Assembly (NCBI GenBank): GCA_016182605.1
Contig: JACPGE010000067.1
Location: forward strand, 1-56,871
DNA length: 56,871 nt
From: Candidatus Hydrogenedentota bacterium
Lineage (GTDB): Bacteria; Hydrogenedentota; Hydrogenedentia; Hydrogenedentales; JAEUWI01
Reading direction: 5' to 3'
Each line of letters begins with the position of its first letter. The stretch's first letter is position 1. This document shows positions 16,943-25,086 of the stretch, in pieces. The notes under the pieces are model-generated. The model saw only the letters and a program-made list of their open reading frames with translations, was not told where the DNA came from and ran no database searches. The position numbers and the translations under genes were made by a program.

Positions 16943-19166
16943 GCCGGCGCACGAAGCCAATTCAAGCGGGCCGCATGCCCTGCGTCCGAACCGCGTGTGG
17001 GCCTATCCCGCGTTCGGCATCGTGCTCGCCCTGCTGCTGCTCGGTTTCGTGCGCGCGTCGCTGCACTACCCCTACTACCACCTCTGGGATGGAGACGCGG
17101 TCCCCTCCATCGACACACTCCTCATTATCAGTGGCCTTCCCCCCGCGCACGTGCATCACACGGCCTTCGGCGTCTACCTCCTGCTCGTTCCCTTCGCACG
17201 CATTGGCCATACCCTGGGCTGGATCTCGCTCGGTGGCTTGCCGGACCTGGAGACCTCGCTCAGTCCCTACAGCAGCGCGGCGGAATTCATGGTCTGCCTG
17301 AAGCTCGCCTATCCCTTCATCGTCTTGGTGCTGCTCTTGTCCCTCTGGGCCGCGCTCGCGCTTGCCTTCCGGCCCAAACCCCTCACCGCGCTGCTGCTCC
17401 TCATCTTCCTCGGCCTCCAGGAGGTCATGTTCTGGGGCGCCAGCATGATCCGCTCGGAAACCACCAGCCTCTGCTTCTGGACGGTTGCCGTGCTGCTTCT
17501 GGTGCTGGCCGCACAATCCACACCGATCGCCCGCAAAGCCGCGTGGATCTTCGCGGCAGGCGCACTCCTGGGCCTGGCCTTCCTCACGAAACTGCAAGCA
17601 GCGCCCCACCTGGTCATGGCCGCGATGTTCTATCTCTGGCTCGAATGGCTCCAGGCGCCCGCACACGCACTCCCCGCGCCCTCGCTCCCGCACCAGCGAA
17701 TCACCGCAGGAATGGCCCTGCTCAGTCTCGCCGCCTTCGCCAGCGTGGGCTGGGCCGCCTGGAAATTCCCGCTCGTGTGCAGCGGAGCCATGACAGGAGA
17801 GCAAACCTACTTCTGGGCCGGCTATGAAGGCGCAACCTTCACCTTGTTCCGCGGTGCGGGATTTCCCATCGGGCTGGCGCTGCTTGCCCTCGCCATCACC
17901 GCGCTCGCGCTGCTCCGCTGGCCCGCGGCACTGCCCGGCGTGCGGCCGCTGCTTGCCCTCGCCGCCGCGGCTGCCGCAGGCTTCGTCGCCGTCCTCTTCC
18001 TGCACCTGCTCTTCTTCGCGGATCCCGCCGAAGGCTGGCGTTACCTCCTGGTGGATTTTAAATCCGCCTTTCTTCGCGGCCGCGATCAATTTACGGAGAC
18101 CTCGCTCAACACGAACCGCATGGATCTGGTGCGCATGGCCGGCCATTTCAAGTGGACCCTCGTCCTGCACCTCGCGCTGTCCGCAGCCATTGCGGGCGGC
18201 TGGAAGCTCGGCCGGATCGACCTGCCCAGGAGGGCCGTGGGCATGACCGTCGCCATCACCGTGGCGCTCTTGCTCATCTCCTGCTTCTTCGTGCGTTTTC
18301 GCGAGAATGACATGCTATGGATTCAGATCCCCTTCAACTTCTTCTCCCTCTGTTATGCGGGCGCACTCGTGCGCGGTGCAGGCTCCCGCATGCGCCCCAT
18401 ACGAACGGCCGTCGTGGCCGGGTTTGTCGCGCTCTTTATTGTGAACGCCATGGACGCCGGCACCATCCTCCGCCGGATCGACACCAACTATGGCTACTTC
18501 GGATGGAAGGACATGTGGGTGATGCAGGGCATTTTCGGGGGACACCGCCCCTATGATCGGGCCATGAAAACCTTCTACACCAACGAGGCCATGTCCGACG
18601 AAGGCTACCGCCAGGCACAGCGCTTCCAGGAAAACCGCCGCCTGGCCAATTTCATCCTGCAAAATCAGCGCGTGCCCCTGATGAACATGGGCTCAGTCTT
18701 CGAAGGCTTCCCCGTATGGCGCGAGGCGCGGGAATTCCGCATCCGGGAATACTCGCCCTACCTGCGCGAGGCCATGGTGATCGACAGCGCCTCGCTGACT
18801 CGGCTCGACTTCGCCATTTACGAAAAGGAAATGATGCGCAAGCACAACAGCGTGCCGGAAAAATTCGAGGCGCGCAGCGGCAAGGACCTCGTCGCCGTCG
18901 CCCTGCGCGCAGACGCGGACAACCTCCTCTTCGTGCACGAAGACGATCGGGCCCGCGCGTTGGAAGCCCTCAACGACTGGCGCCGCCCCATTGCCGAAGC
19001 CACGCCCTACCGGATTTCCCTTTCCGATGGCGCCACCACGGTTACACAAGTCGGAATCCGGCTGCTCAACTACGCGGAAGTCCCCGTCGATCTCCTCACC
19101 CAGCCCTACTACTTCGTCATCGTCCCACGGCACAGCCGCAACGCACAAGCCGGGAATGGCGCCTGA
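16935..19166 (+). CDS. Large polytopic membrane protein, GT-C glycosyltransferase-like
   Basis: This 743-residue protein has an N-terminal cytosolic leader, about ten or more predicted membrane helices up to roughly residue 550, and a soluble C-terminal domain of about 190 residues. An acidic pair follows the first helix (HLWDGDAVPSIDTLLI), the position where GT-C transferases using polyprenyl-phosphate sugars keep their catalytic Asp/Glu. The late soluble part includes GYFGWKDMWVMQGIFGG. No named family could be assigned. The start at 16935 overlaps the methyltransferase stop and is supported by that coupling. Its place in the methyltransferase/GT2 set suggests transfer of a sugar to a lipid or surface polymer outside the inner membrane. 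Confidence 0.7.
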   Translation: MGEPAHEANSSGPHALRPNRVWAYPAFGIVLALLLLGFVRASLHYPYYHLWDGDAVPSIDTLLIISGLPPAHVHHTAFGVYLLLVPFARIGHTLGWISLGGLPDLETSLSPYSSAAEFMVCLKLAYPFIVLVLLLSLWAALALAFRPKPLTALLLLIFLGLQEVMFWGASMIRSETTSLCFWTVAVLLLVLAAQSTPIARKAAWIFAAGALLGLAFLTKLQAAPHLVMAAMFYLWLEWLQAPAHALPAPSLPHQRITAGMALLSLAAFASVGWAAWKFPLVCSGAMTGEQTYFWAGYEGATFTLFRGAGFPIGLALLALAITALALLRWPAALPGVRPLLALAAAAAAGFVAVLFLHLLFFADPAEGWRYLLVDFKSAFLRGRDQFTETSLNTNRMDLVRMAGHFKWTLVLHLALSAAIAGGWKLGRIDLPRRAVGMTVAITVALLLISCFFVRFRENDMLWIQIPFNFFSLCYAGALVRGAGSRMRPIRTAVVAGFVALFIVNAMDAGTILRRIDTNYGYFGWKDMWVMQGIFGGHRPYDRAMKTFYTNEAMSDEGYRQAQRFQENRRLANFILQNQRVPLMNMGSVFEGFPVWREAREFRIREYSPYLREAMVIDSASLTRLDFAIYEKEMMRKHNSVPEKFEARSGKDLVAVALRADADNLLFVHEDDRARALEALNDWRRPIAEATPYRISLSDGATTVTQVGIRLLNYAEVPVDLLTQPYYFVIVPRHSRNAQAGNGA

Positions 19167-19286
19167 TGCGGACGCAGGATCAGGCCGCCAGGAGGCCCGC
19201 AGGCTGCCATATTTGCGATTTTTCGAGACTTCATGCGATACTTAAACCCAGTATCGACGGGAAAATAGATCTGAAAGGACTGAACC

Positions 19287-19886
19287 ATGCGTAACGCTGT
19301 TGTATCCACCGTACTAAGTGCCACCCTCGCGGGGGCTTCGATTTTTTCGGGCTGTGAAACCTACGGAGAAGGAGCCGGTCTCGGAGCCGCCGTAGGAGCC
19401 ACCGCCGGCGCCATCATCGGCCATCAATCGGGCAATGCCCTCGCGGGCGCCGCCATCGGCGCGGCCGTCGGCGGCATCGGCGGCCTGATTGCCCACGACA
19501 TCAAGGTGCACCGTGCGCGCACACGCGAAGAGACTGCCGCGCAGTACAACTATCAGCCAACCCAGGGCGAAGTGCTCACCTTTGAAGAGGCCACCGTCCT
19601 GCCTTCCGTCACCGCCCCGGGCAAACTCGTCGAGACCTCCTTCCAGTATGCCCTGCTCGGCGCGCCCAATGGCGTCAGAGTCCAGGAAACCCGCCAATTG
19701 TTCCTCGGCGATCAACTGATCTCCGATCTCTCCTCCAAATCCTTCGACCGCACCGACGGCACCTGGGTCAGCGCGCAACAGTTTACCCTGCCGGGCAACC
19801 TGCAGCCGGGCCGCTACGCTATCGTGCAACGGGTAACCACCCCCACCAGCACCGTCTCCGGACGCTCCAACTTCACCGTCCAATAA
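19287..19886 (+). CDS. Glycine-zipper lipoprotein
   Basis: This 199-residue secreted protein begins with a signal sequence ending IFSGC, an acceptable lipobox with the acyl Cys at residue 23. Residues about 28-70 form a glycine-zipper helix (GAAVGATAGAIIGHQSG repeated as GAAIGAAVGGIGGLIA), like those in outer-membrane proteins of the OmpA/YMGG-Gly type. The C-terminal half (LQPGRYAIVQRVTT) looks like a small beta-sandwich. Zipper segments of this kind insert in or line membranes; the function here is unknown. AAAGGA precedes the ATG. A strong hairpin terminator follows, so it is likely a single-gene unit. Confidence 0.78.
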   Translation: MRNAVVSTVLSATLAGASIFSGCETYGEGAGLGAAVGATAGAIIGHQSGNALAGAAIGAAVGGIGGLIAHDIKVHRARTREETAAQYNYQPTQGEVLTFEEATVLPSVTAPGKLVETSFQYALLGAPNGVRVQETRQLFLGDQLISDLSSKSFDRTDGTWVSAQQFTLPGNLQPGRYAIVQRVTTPTSTVSGRSNFTVQ

Positions 19887-19900
19887 CGTAGAGTACGTCT

Positions 19901-19940
19901 CCGGGGCCAGAGCGGCGTATGCTCTGGCCCCGGCGTTTTC
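19901..19940 (+). terminator. Rho-independent terminator after the lipoprotein gene
   Basis: A perfect 13-bp stem CCGGGGCCAGAGC/GCTCTGGCCCCGG has a seven-base loop and is followed by CGTTTTC. It lies 15 bases after the stop codon. Confidence 0.8.
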
Positions 19941-20107
19941 GGGCCCCCAGCGTTATCTGGTCCCCGTGCGGCGAACTGCCGCAAAGCCGATGCACCCCGT
20001 CCACCTCGGCGGGCGCAACGTAGCCGTGCTCCGCTCCGGGCAGGCCGCCAAAATTTAAAGTCATCGCAGGCTTGGGGTATGCTTCTCGCTAAGGGAGTTC
20101 GATTCAC

Positions 20108-20770
20108 ATGGACAAGAACACACGAATCGCCGCCATCAAACAATCCGGCGTCATTGCCATCATTCGCGCGGACGAGGGCGGCGCTGTCCTCACCGATACC
20201 GTGCGCGCCCTGGCCAACGGCGGCGTGACCAGCATTGAGATCACCCTCACCACACCCGGAGCCCTGCAGAGCATCGAGGCGGCCGCGGAGGAGTTCAAAG
20301 GCACCAGCGTGCTGCTCGGTGCCGGCAGCGTGCTCGACAGCGAGACCTGCCGCCTCGCGATCCTGGCCGGCGCACAATACATCGTCAGCCCCATCACCTC
20401 CGTGGGCGTCATTCGCATGGCGCACCGCTACGGCATGCCCGCGCTGCCCGGAGCCTTCACCGCAAACGAGATCTTCACCGCGTGGGAAGAGGGCGGCGAC
20501 CTCATCAAGGTCTTCCCCGCCACCCTCGGCGGCCTCAGCTACATCAAGGCCGTGCGCGCGCCCATGCCGCAGATCCCCCTCATCCCCACCGGCGGCGTCG
20601 ACGTGAACAACCTCCACGAATTCCTCGCTGCGGGCGTCGTCGCCGTCGGCATCGGCGCCGCCCTCGTCAGCAGCGACCTCGTGAAAAAACGCGACTTCGC
20701 CGCCATCGAAGCGCGCGCGCGCGAATTCATGGAAAAGTACCGGGCCTACCCCGCCGCGGACCCCGCCTAA
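20108..20770 (+). CDS. eda: KDPG/KHG-type class I aldolase
   Basis: This 220-residue protein has the fold and motifs of 2-keto-3-deoxy-6-phosphogluconate/4-hydroxy-2-oxoglutarate aldolase, which cleaves the keto-acid to pyruvate and glyceraldehyde 3-phosphate in the Entner-Doudoroff and related routes. The Schiff-base Lys is Lys134 in IKVFPA, and Glu44 matches the catalytic Glu45 of E. coli Eda. The residue matching E. coli Arg49 is Thr48 (EITLTTP in place of EVTLRTE), and Thr73 is replaced by Ser74. Substrate specificity may therefore differ, and the eda symbol is provisional. GGGAG lies upstream of the ATG. A 203-bp dispersed repeat begins at the base after the stop codon. Confidence 0.87.
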   Translation: MDKNTRIAAIKQSGVIAIIRADEGGAVLTDTVRALANGGVTSIEITLTTPGALQSIEAAAEEFKGTSVLLGAGSVLDSETCRLAILAGAQYIVSPITSVGVIRMAHRYGMPALPGAFTANEIFTAWEEGGDLIKVFPATLGGLSYIKAVRAPMPQIPLIPTGGVDVNNLHEFLAAGVVAVGIGAALVSSDLVKKRDFAAIEARAREFMEKYRAYPAADPA

Positions 20771-20973
20771 CCCGGATAAATCACGGGCTCCAGCCGACGG
20801 AGCCATAACTCTCACTCACACTTGTTGTTGCCCAAACCTTGGATCCGGAAATAACAGACAGCCCGTGATTTAGCCTGCCCAGTGAACGCCAGCATCGACG
20901 TCACGCTGAGCTCACCACGTTGCCAATCCGAATGCGATCCGGAGGTCGCAAAGTGGTGAAATATGCGGGCTAA
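20771..20973 (+). repeat. Dispersed MITE-like repeat, copy C (full length)
   Basis: This copy has two stem-loops. GGATAAATCACGGGCT (20774-20789) pairs with AGCCCGTGATTTAGCC (20860-20875), 15 of 16 positions. TCACCAC (20912) pairs with GTGGTGA (20953). Its two ends are imperfect inverted repeats of each other (CCCGGATAAATCAC against CCCGCATATTTCAC). It lies immediately after the aldolase stop and could act as its terminator. Confidence 0.88.
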
Positions 20974-21044
20974 AGCTTTCCTGGGGCGGGCCGATAAATC
21001 CTGTGCCAATGGAAACGGCACGCTACCACAGGGAAGGCACTCCA

Positions 21045-21233
21045 ATGTACGACACACTCACCAGACAGGGACGCCGCAGCCTGATGAATCAGGCGGAAGT
21101 GCAGCAGCAACTGGAGAAGTACGCGAAGGAATTGAATGTGTCGCTCGACCAGTTGGTGGCCGCGACCCTGATTGCGGTGGCGGAAGAGTACAAGCGCAGC
21201 ACGGGCGATGGGATGATTCCCTGTCTGAGCTGA
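21045..21233 (+). CDS. Small protein of unknown function
   Basis: This 62-residue protein was chosen from ATG 21045 because GGGAAGG lies seven bases upstream and a hairpin terminator follows the stop. It is mostly helical and charged, with a segment VQQQLEKYAKELNVSLDQLV that could be a short coiled coil or helix-turn-helix-like element, and an alanine-rich helix after it. No family is recognised. It lies between a dispersed repeat and the convergent vWA gene. Confidence 0.6.
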   Translation: MYDTLTRQGRRSLMNQAEVQQQLEKYAKELNVSLDQLVAATLIAVAEEYKRSTGDGMIPCLS

Positions 21234-21259
21234 TCGCGATTTCACGCGCAGAAATTCCA

Positions 21260-21289
21260 GGCGCCGGGCACACGTCCGGCGTCTTTTCT
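21260..21289 (+). terminator. Terminator after the small protein gene
   Basis: A stem GGCGCCGGG/TCCGGCGTC with two G-T pairs is followed by TTTTCTATTTC. It overlaps the 3' end of the convergent vWA gene and could serve both strands. Confidence 0.6.
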
Positions 21290-22511
21290 ATTTCTCGCTG
21301 AGGAAGTTCACCATCCCCTTGATGCCGCCAAGCGTCATGTCTTCCATGTGAAAGCACTGGCGGATCTTCGTGAGCGTGAACGCCCCGTACGTGTTCGGCC
21401 AGCTCTCCTTCGGAATCGGGTTCAACCAGCAACTGTGCTTGAAGCGATCGGCAAAGCGGCCAAGCCAGTACATGCTCGGCTTCTGCGCGCGGCCGCCATA
21501 CGACGTGATGGATCCGCCCCACGATTCGAGTTCCTCCGGAGCCATCGTGGCGTCGCCCACGAACACAATGCGCGTGTCTTCGCGCTTCTGCAATATCTTC
21601 TCCGTCGGCGCCGCCCGCAGTCTCCGGAAATCCGAGTAGACCTTCTCGTAGACCGTGTTGTGGAAGTAATAGGTCTCCATGTCCTCAAAGCGCTCGTGGA
21701 GCTTGCTGAACAGGATCCGCGTGATCTCCGCGAAGGGCGTCATGCTGTAGCCGCCATTGTCGATCAGCAAGACCACGCTGATCTTGTCGCGCAAGTCCCG
21801 CTCAAACACCAGCTCGATCTCGCCCCCGTTGCGCGACGTCTCATAGATGGTCTTGTTCAGGTTCAGCAGGTCGCGCGGCCCCTCGTTCTTCAGGTGCTTC
21901 ATCGACTCCAGCGCCTGCCGCAGATTCTCCTCACGCAACTGCTGCTTGTCGGAATACGCAATGTAGCGCCGATCCCCGATCACCTTCAGCGCGGAGCGGT
22001 TCCCGGACTGGCCCTGAACGCGCACCCCGCGTTCCGCGTTTCCGCTGTGCCCAAAGGGAGAGTTGCCCTTCTGCCCAATCCACTTGCTGCCGCCGTGGTG
22101 CTCTTCCATCTGCTCCTTCAGCGTGTCCCAGAATTTCTTCATGAGTTCTTCGGGATCATAGTGCCAGATGGCCTTGCGTGGCAGTTCGCCGCTCGCGATC
22201 TGCTCTTCCAGCCATTCCCGGAACTGCTTCGTGTGAAACAGCGCGTAGTCGTCTTCCGCAACGGCCGGCACATCGATGCCGTAAAAATAGAAACAGAAGG
22301 CGCGCTCGAACGCGTCCATGTGCTCCACCCGCCGCACAAAGACCAGCCGCGAAAACACGAAGAGATCGTCCAGACTGTGCACGATGCCCTTGACTAGGCC
22401 CGCGTTGAGTTCAAGCAAATCTTTCGGGCTCGCCGGCACGCCGTAGTCGCGCAACAGCAGGACAAAGTCGACGAAGAGGGCATTGCTGCCTTTTTCCGCC
22501 ACTTCCGCCAT
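21288..22511 (-). CDS. von Willebrand factor A (CoxE-like) domain protein
   Basis: This 407-residue protein has an N-terminal helical region ending in a QG/HG-rich linker (about 150-190), then a vWA domain from about residue 230. The metal site is degenerate: LLIDNGGYSM stands where DxSxS is expected, with a later IVFVGDATM in place of the usual Asp-containing loop. The start overlaps the stop of the upstream ATPase gene (TGATG), and this tight coupling plus the ATPase type identify a MoxR/vWA pair. In such pairs the AAA+ protein acts as a chaperone for metal-centre insertion or complex assembly, and the vWA protein provides the substrate or adaptor. The client is not evident here. Confidence 0.82.
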   Translation of the reverse strand: MAEVAEKGSNALFVDFVLLLRDYGVPASPKDLLELNAGLVKGIVHSLDDLFVFSRLVFVRRVEHMDAFERAFCFYFYGIDVPAVAEDDYALFHTKQFREWLEEQIASGELPRKAIWHYDPEELMKKFWDTLKEQMEEHHGGSKWIGQKGNSPFGHSGNAERGVRVQGQSGNRSALKVIGDRRYIAYSDKQQLREENLRQALESMKHLKNEGPRDLLNLNKTIYETSRNGGEIELVFERDLRDKISVVLLIDNGGYSMTPFAEITRILFSKLHERFEDMETYYFHNTVYEKVYSDFRRLRAAPTEKILQKREDTRIVFVGDATMAPEELESWGGSITSYGGRAQKPSMYWLGRFADRFKHSCWLNPIPKESWPNTYGAFTLTKIRQCFHMEDMTLGGIKGMVNFLSEK

Positions 22512-23347
22512 CAGTAGGACCTCCCGCCCGCGCCGCCCTTGCTGCGGTAACGCTGGATGTCGCCCGCGCGCTTGAGCAGGATGCCGGTGAGCGGCGGCAG
22601 CTTGGGATCGGGAATGCCACCCGTGCGCTCGAGCGCGCCGATCCAATTCAGCAGCTCGCTCGTGGCGGGCGGCTTCTCAAAGCCCCGTTCGCGCAGTTCG
22701 TAGAAAATGGCGATGGCCGCCTCCAGCAGTTTGGCGTTCGTCTTGGGGTAGTGGAGATCCACGATCTGGCGCATGTCCTCCGGCGATGGAAACGCAATGT
22801 GGTGGCAGTAGCACCTGCGCAAGAACGGATCTGAAAGTTCGCGCTTCGCGTTGGACGTGATAAAGATCGCCGGCCGGATCCGCGCCTTGATCGTCTCGTT
22901 CACTTCCCGGATCGTGAACTGGCACTCCTCCAGGATGTCGAGCAGATTGTCCTGCACGTCCGACTCCGTTTTGTCGATCTCGTCCAGCAGCAGCATCACC
23001 TTCTCGTCCGCGCGAAAGGCCTGGCCGATCGGCCCCCAGATCACGTAGTCGTAAAAGCGATCCACCACGCGCCCCGTGTCCGCGGGACCAAAGCGCGCGT
23101 CGTTCAGGCGCAACACCGTGTCCTGCGTGTAGCACGCTTCCTCGCCCTTGATGGTCGACTTGCAGCGCATGATATAACTTTTCATCTTGAGCGCGCTGGC
23201 CACCTGCAATGCGAGCTGGGTCTTGCCGGTTCCCGCCTCGCCTGTGAGCAGCAGGGGCTTCTCCATGGCGAGCGCTATGTTTACAATACTTTTCAATTCC
23301 GGATCGAGATAATACTCGTCCGTCCCGTCAAACGTATATTCCTGCAT
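22511..23347 (-). CDS. MoxR-family AAA+ ATPase
   Basis: This 278-residue AAA+ protein has Walker A GEAGTGKT at 36-43 and Walker B LLLDEID at about 119-125. A sensor-1 Asn occurs in IFITSNAKRELSD, and an arginine-finger region follows around FLRRCYCHHIAFP. A typical MoxR C-terminal domain ends in a small helical lid. MoxR ATPases act as chaperones in maturation of metal-dependent enzyme complexes and often pair with vWA proteins; the vWA gene follows immediately with overlapping stop and start. ATG at 23347 matches the conserved N-terminus; earlier in-frame starts would add a non-conserved arginine-rich leader. A possible AAGGAG is 13 bases upstream, further than usual. Confidence 0.88.
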   Translation of the reverse strand: MQEYTFDGTDEYYLDPELKSIVNIALAMEKPLLLTGEAGTGKTQLALQVASALKMKSYIMRCKSTIKGEEACYTQDTVLRLNDARFGPADTGRVVDRFYDYVIWGPIGQAFRADEKVMLLLDEIDKTESDVQDNLLDILEECQFTIREVNETIKARIRPAIFITSNAKRELSDPFLRRCYCHHIAFPSPEDMRQIVDLHYPKTNAKLLEAAIAIFYELRERGFEKPPATSELLNWIGALERTGGIPDPKLPPLTGILLKRAGDIQRYRSKGGAGGRSY

Positions 23348-23490
23348 GGCGATGGGTGCACTCCTTGCCCGTGTCTTCCACAATCGCCAGTGTATCAGGG
23401 CGCCCAAGAAGGCTGCAAAGCCCCGCATCGGCTGTCTTTTTGCCGCTCCCACCCGCTACAATGCGGCGCAAACAGGGCCAATTCACGTCA

Positions 23491-25086
23491 ATGGGCAGTA
23501 TGGACACACCGGAACACACCGAAAAGAACCCCGTTTCCCCGGGTGCCGCCTTCTGGGGGGTGCTGGCCGTCGCCGCCTGCCTGCGCCTCTACGCGCTCGG
23601 CCGCCACGCGCTGTGGTACGACGAGGGTGCAAGCGTTTTCCTCGCGCGCTACGTGGACCTGCACGGCTCCCTCTTCCGCTCCGAGTTCACCACCGAGCCG
23701 CCCATGATGGCCATCCTCTCCTGGATCTGGCAGGGCCTGCTTTCGCCGCTGCCGATCAGCCGCATCTCCTGGGAGCACGATGCCGCCCTGCGTCTCCTCC
23801 CCGCGGGTTTTGGGCTGGCCTCCGTCGCCTGCGTCTACTTTGGGGCGCACGCGCTCCTGCACGATCGCCGCGCCGCACTCGGTGCCATGGCCGCAGTCGC
23901 CGTGGCCCCCCTGCAAATCTACTACGCCCAAGAGTTCCGCATCTATACCTTCTATGTCTTGCTGGCCCTGCTGGCCTCGGGCTGCATGATCCGCGCCGTC
24001 GAATCCGGAGAACGGAAATACTGGATCGGCATGGTGGCCTGCCTGACCATCCTCATGTACAGCCATTTCATCAGCATGTTTCTCATCTTCACCCTGAATG
24101 CCGCATTCGTACTGGCCCTCCCCTGGCACTACCGCCAACTCCGCCCCTGGTTCCTGTGGAACCTCCTCCTGATGCTCCTAATCGCGCCGGCCCTCTACCT
24201 CGCATTTCGCATGCAGGGCCACGTGGACACCCAGACCATCCCGTGGTATCCCCCGCCCACCTGGAAGACGGCGCTGGTCACCGCCAAAATCTTTTTCGCC
24301 GCCTACACCCCGCGTGCCTGGGCCTACTGGCCGCTCTTCCTCCTGGGGCTCGCCGGCACAGGCTGGGGACTCTTCTCCCTGCGCCAGCGCCCCTTGCTCG
24401 CCCTCACCGCGCTCGCGCTCGTCGCCGTGCCGGTCACGCTGGGCCTGCTCATCTGGGGACGCGCCCACTTCTCCTTCTATGAGCACCGCCTCTTCCTCTA
24501 CTCGGGAACCGTGGCCGTCCTCCTCTGCGGTATCGGCCTGGCCCGGCTGCCCCGCCTCCCGGCCATGGGCCTCTCCGCCCTCGCGCTGGTCTTTGTGCTG
24601 CCCTGCCTGAACGATGTCTACGCGCAAAACCTGCACCGCTTCCCCCTGCACAACATCGCCATGTGGGACAAGGTCGACTTCCGCTCCGCCGCCCGCCACA
24701 TCGAAGACCATTGGCAGGAGGGCGACCTCATCGCACACGTCAGCCACTTCGGCATCTACAGCATGCCCAGCTATCTCGACAAACCCCAGAAACGCCTCGG
24801 AATGGCGCCCAGCGATCTACGCTACATCGCAAAACTCATGGGCAATGCGCCGCTCCTCATCCATCATGACATCATGCCCGTGATGCTGGAAAAGGCCACA
24901 GCCGGGGCAAAGCGCCTCTGGCTCCTGCGCTGCTACGGCATCACCTTCGAAGACGTGCCCTATGGCGATGCGCTGCAAGCCCGCCTGGAACAAGATTGGA
25001 CGCCAGTCGAAACGCGCCACTACGACGGCGTGGTGCTTCGCTGCTACGTGCGCAAAGACGCGCAAAATGGGAGTTCCACACCGTGA
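23491..25086 (+). CDS. GT-C membrane glycosyltransferase (GT39/ArnT-like)
   Basis: This protein of about 531 residues has roughly eleven predicted membrane helices and a C-terminal soluble part. The conserved extracytoplasmic Asp-Glu pair is present in the first loop (ALWYDEGASVFLARY), as in protein mannosyltransferases and ArnT. The second loop carries TEPPMMAIL, the family's second acidic motif, and further on come AQEFRIYTFY and MYSHFISMF. These enzymes take sugars from polyprenyl phosphate and add them to proteins or lipid A on the periplasmic side. The start is uncertain: ATG at 23461, 23491 or 23500 are all in frame, and none has a strong ribosome-binding site. The stop overlaps the GTG start of the sulfatase-fold gene, so the pair is co-expressed. 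Confidence 0.82.
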   Translation: MGSMDTPEHTEKNPVSPGAAFWGVLAVAACLRLYALGRHALWYDEGASVFLARYVDLHGSLFRSEFTTEPPMMAILSWIWQGLLSPLPISRISWEHDAALRLLPAGFGLASVACVYFGAHALLHDRRAALGAMAAVAVAPLQIYYAQEFRIYTFYVLLALLASGCMIRAVESGERKYWIGMVACLTILMYSHFISMFLIFTLNAAFVLALPWHYRQLRPWFLWNLLLMLLIAPALYLAFRMQGHVDTQTIPWYPPPTWKTALVTAKIFFAAYTPRAWAYWPLFLLGLAGTGWGLFSLRQRPLLALTALALVAVPVTLGLLIWGRAHFSFYEHRLFLYSGTVAVLLCGIGLARLPRLPAMGLSALALVFVLPCLNDVYAQNLHRFPLHNIAMWDKVDFRSAARHIEDHWQEGDLIAHVSHFGIYSMPSYLDKPQKRLGMAPSDLRYIAKLMGNAPLLIHHDIMPVMLEKATAGAKRLWLLRCYGITFEDVPYGDALQARLEQDWTPVETRHYDGVVLRCYVRKDAQNGSSTP

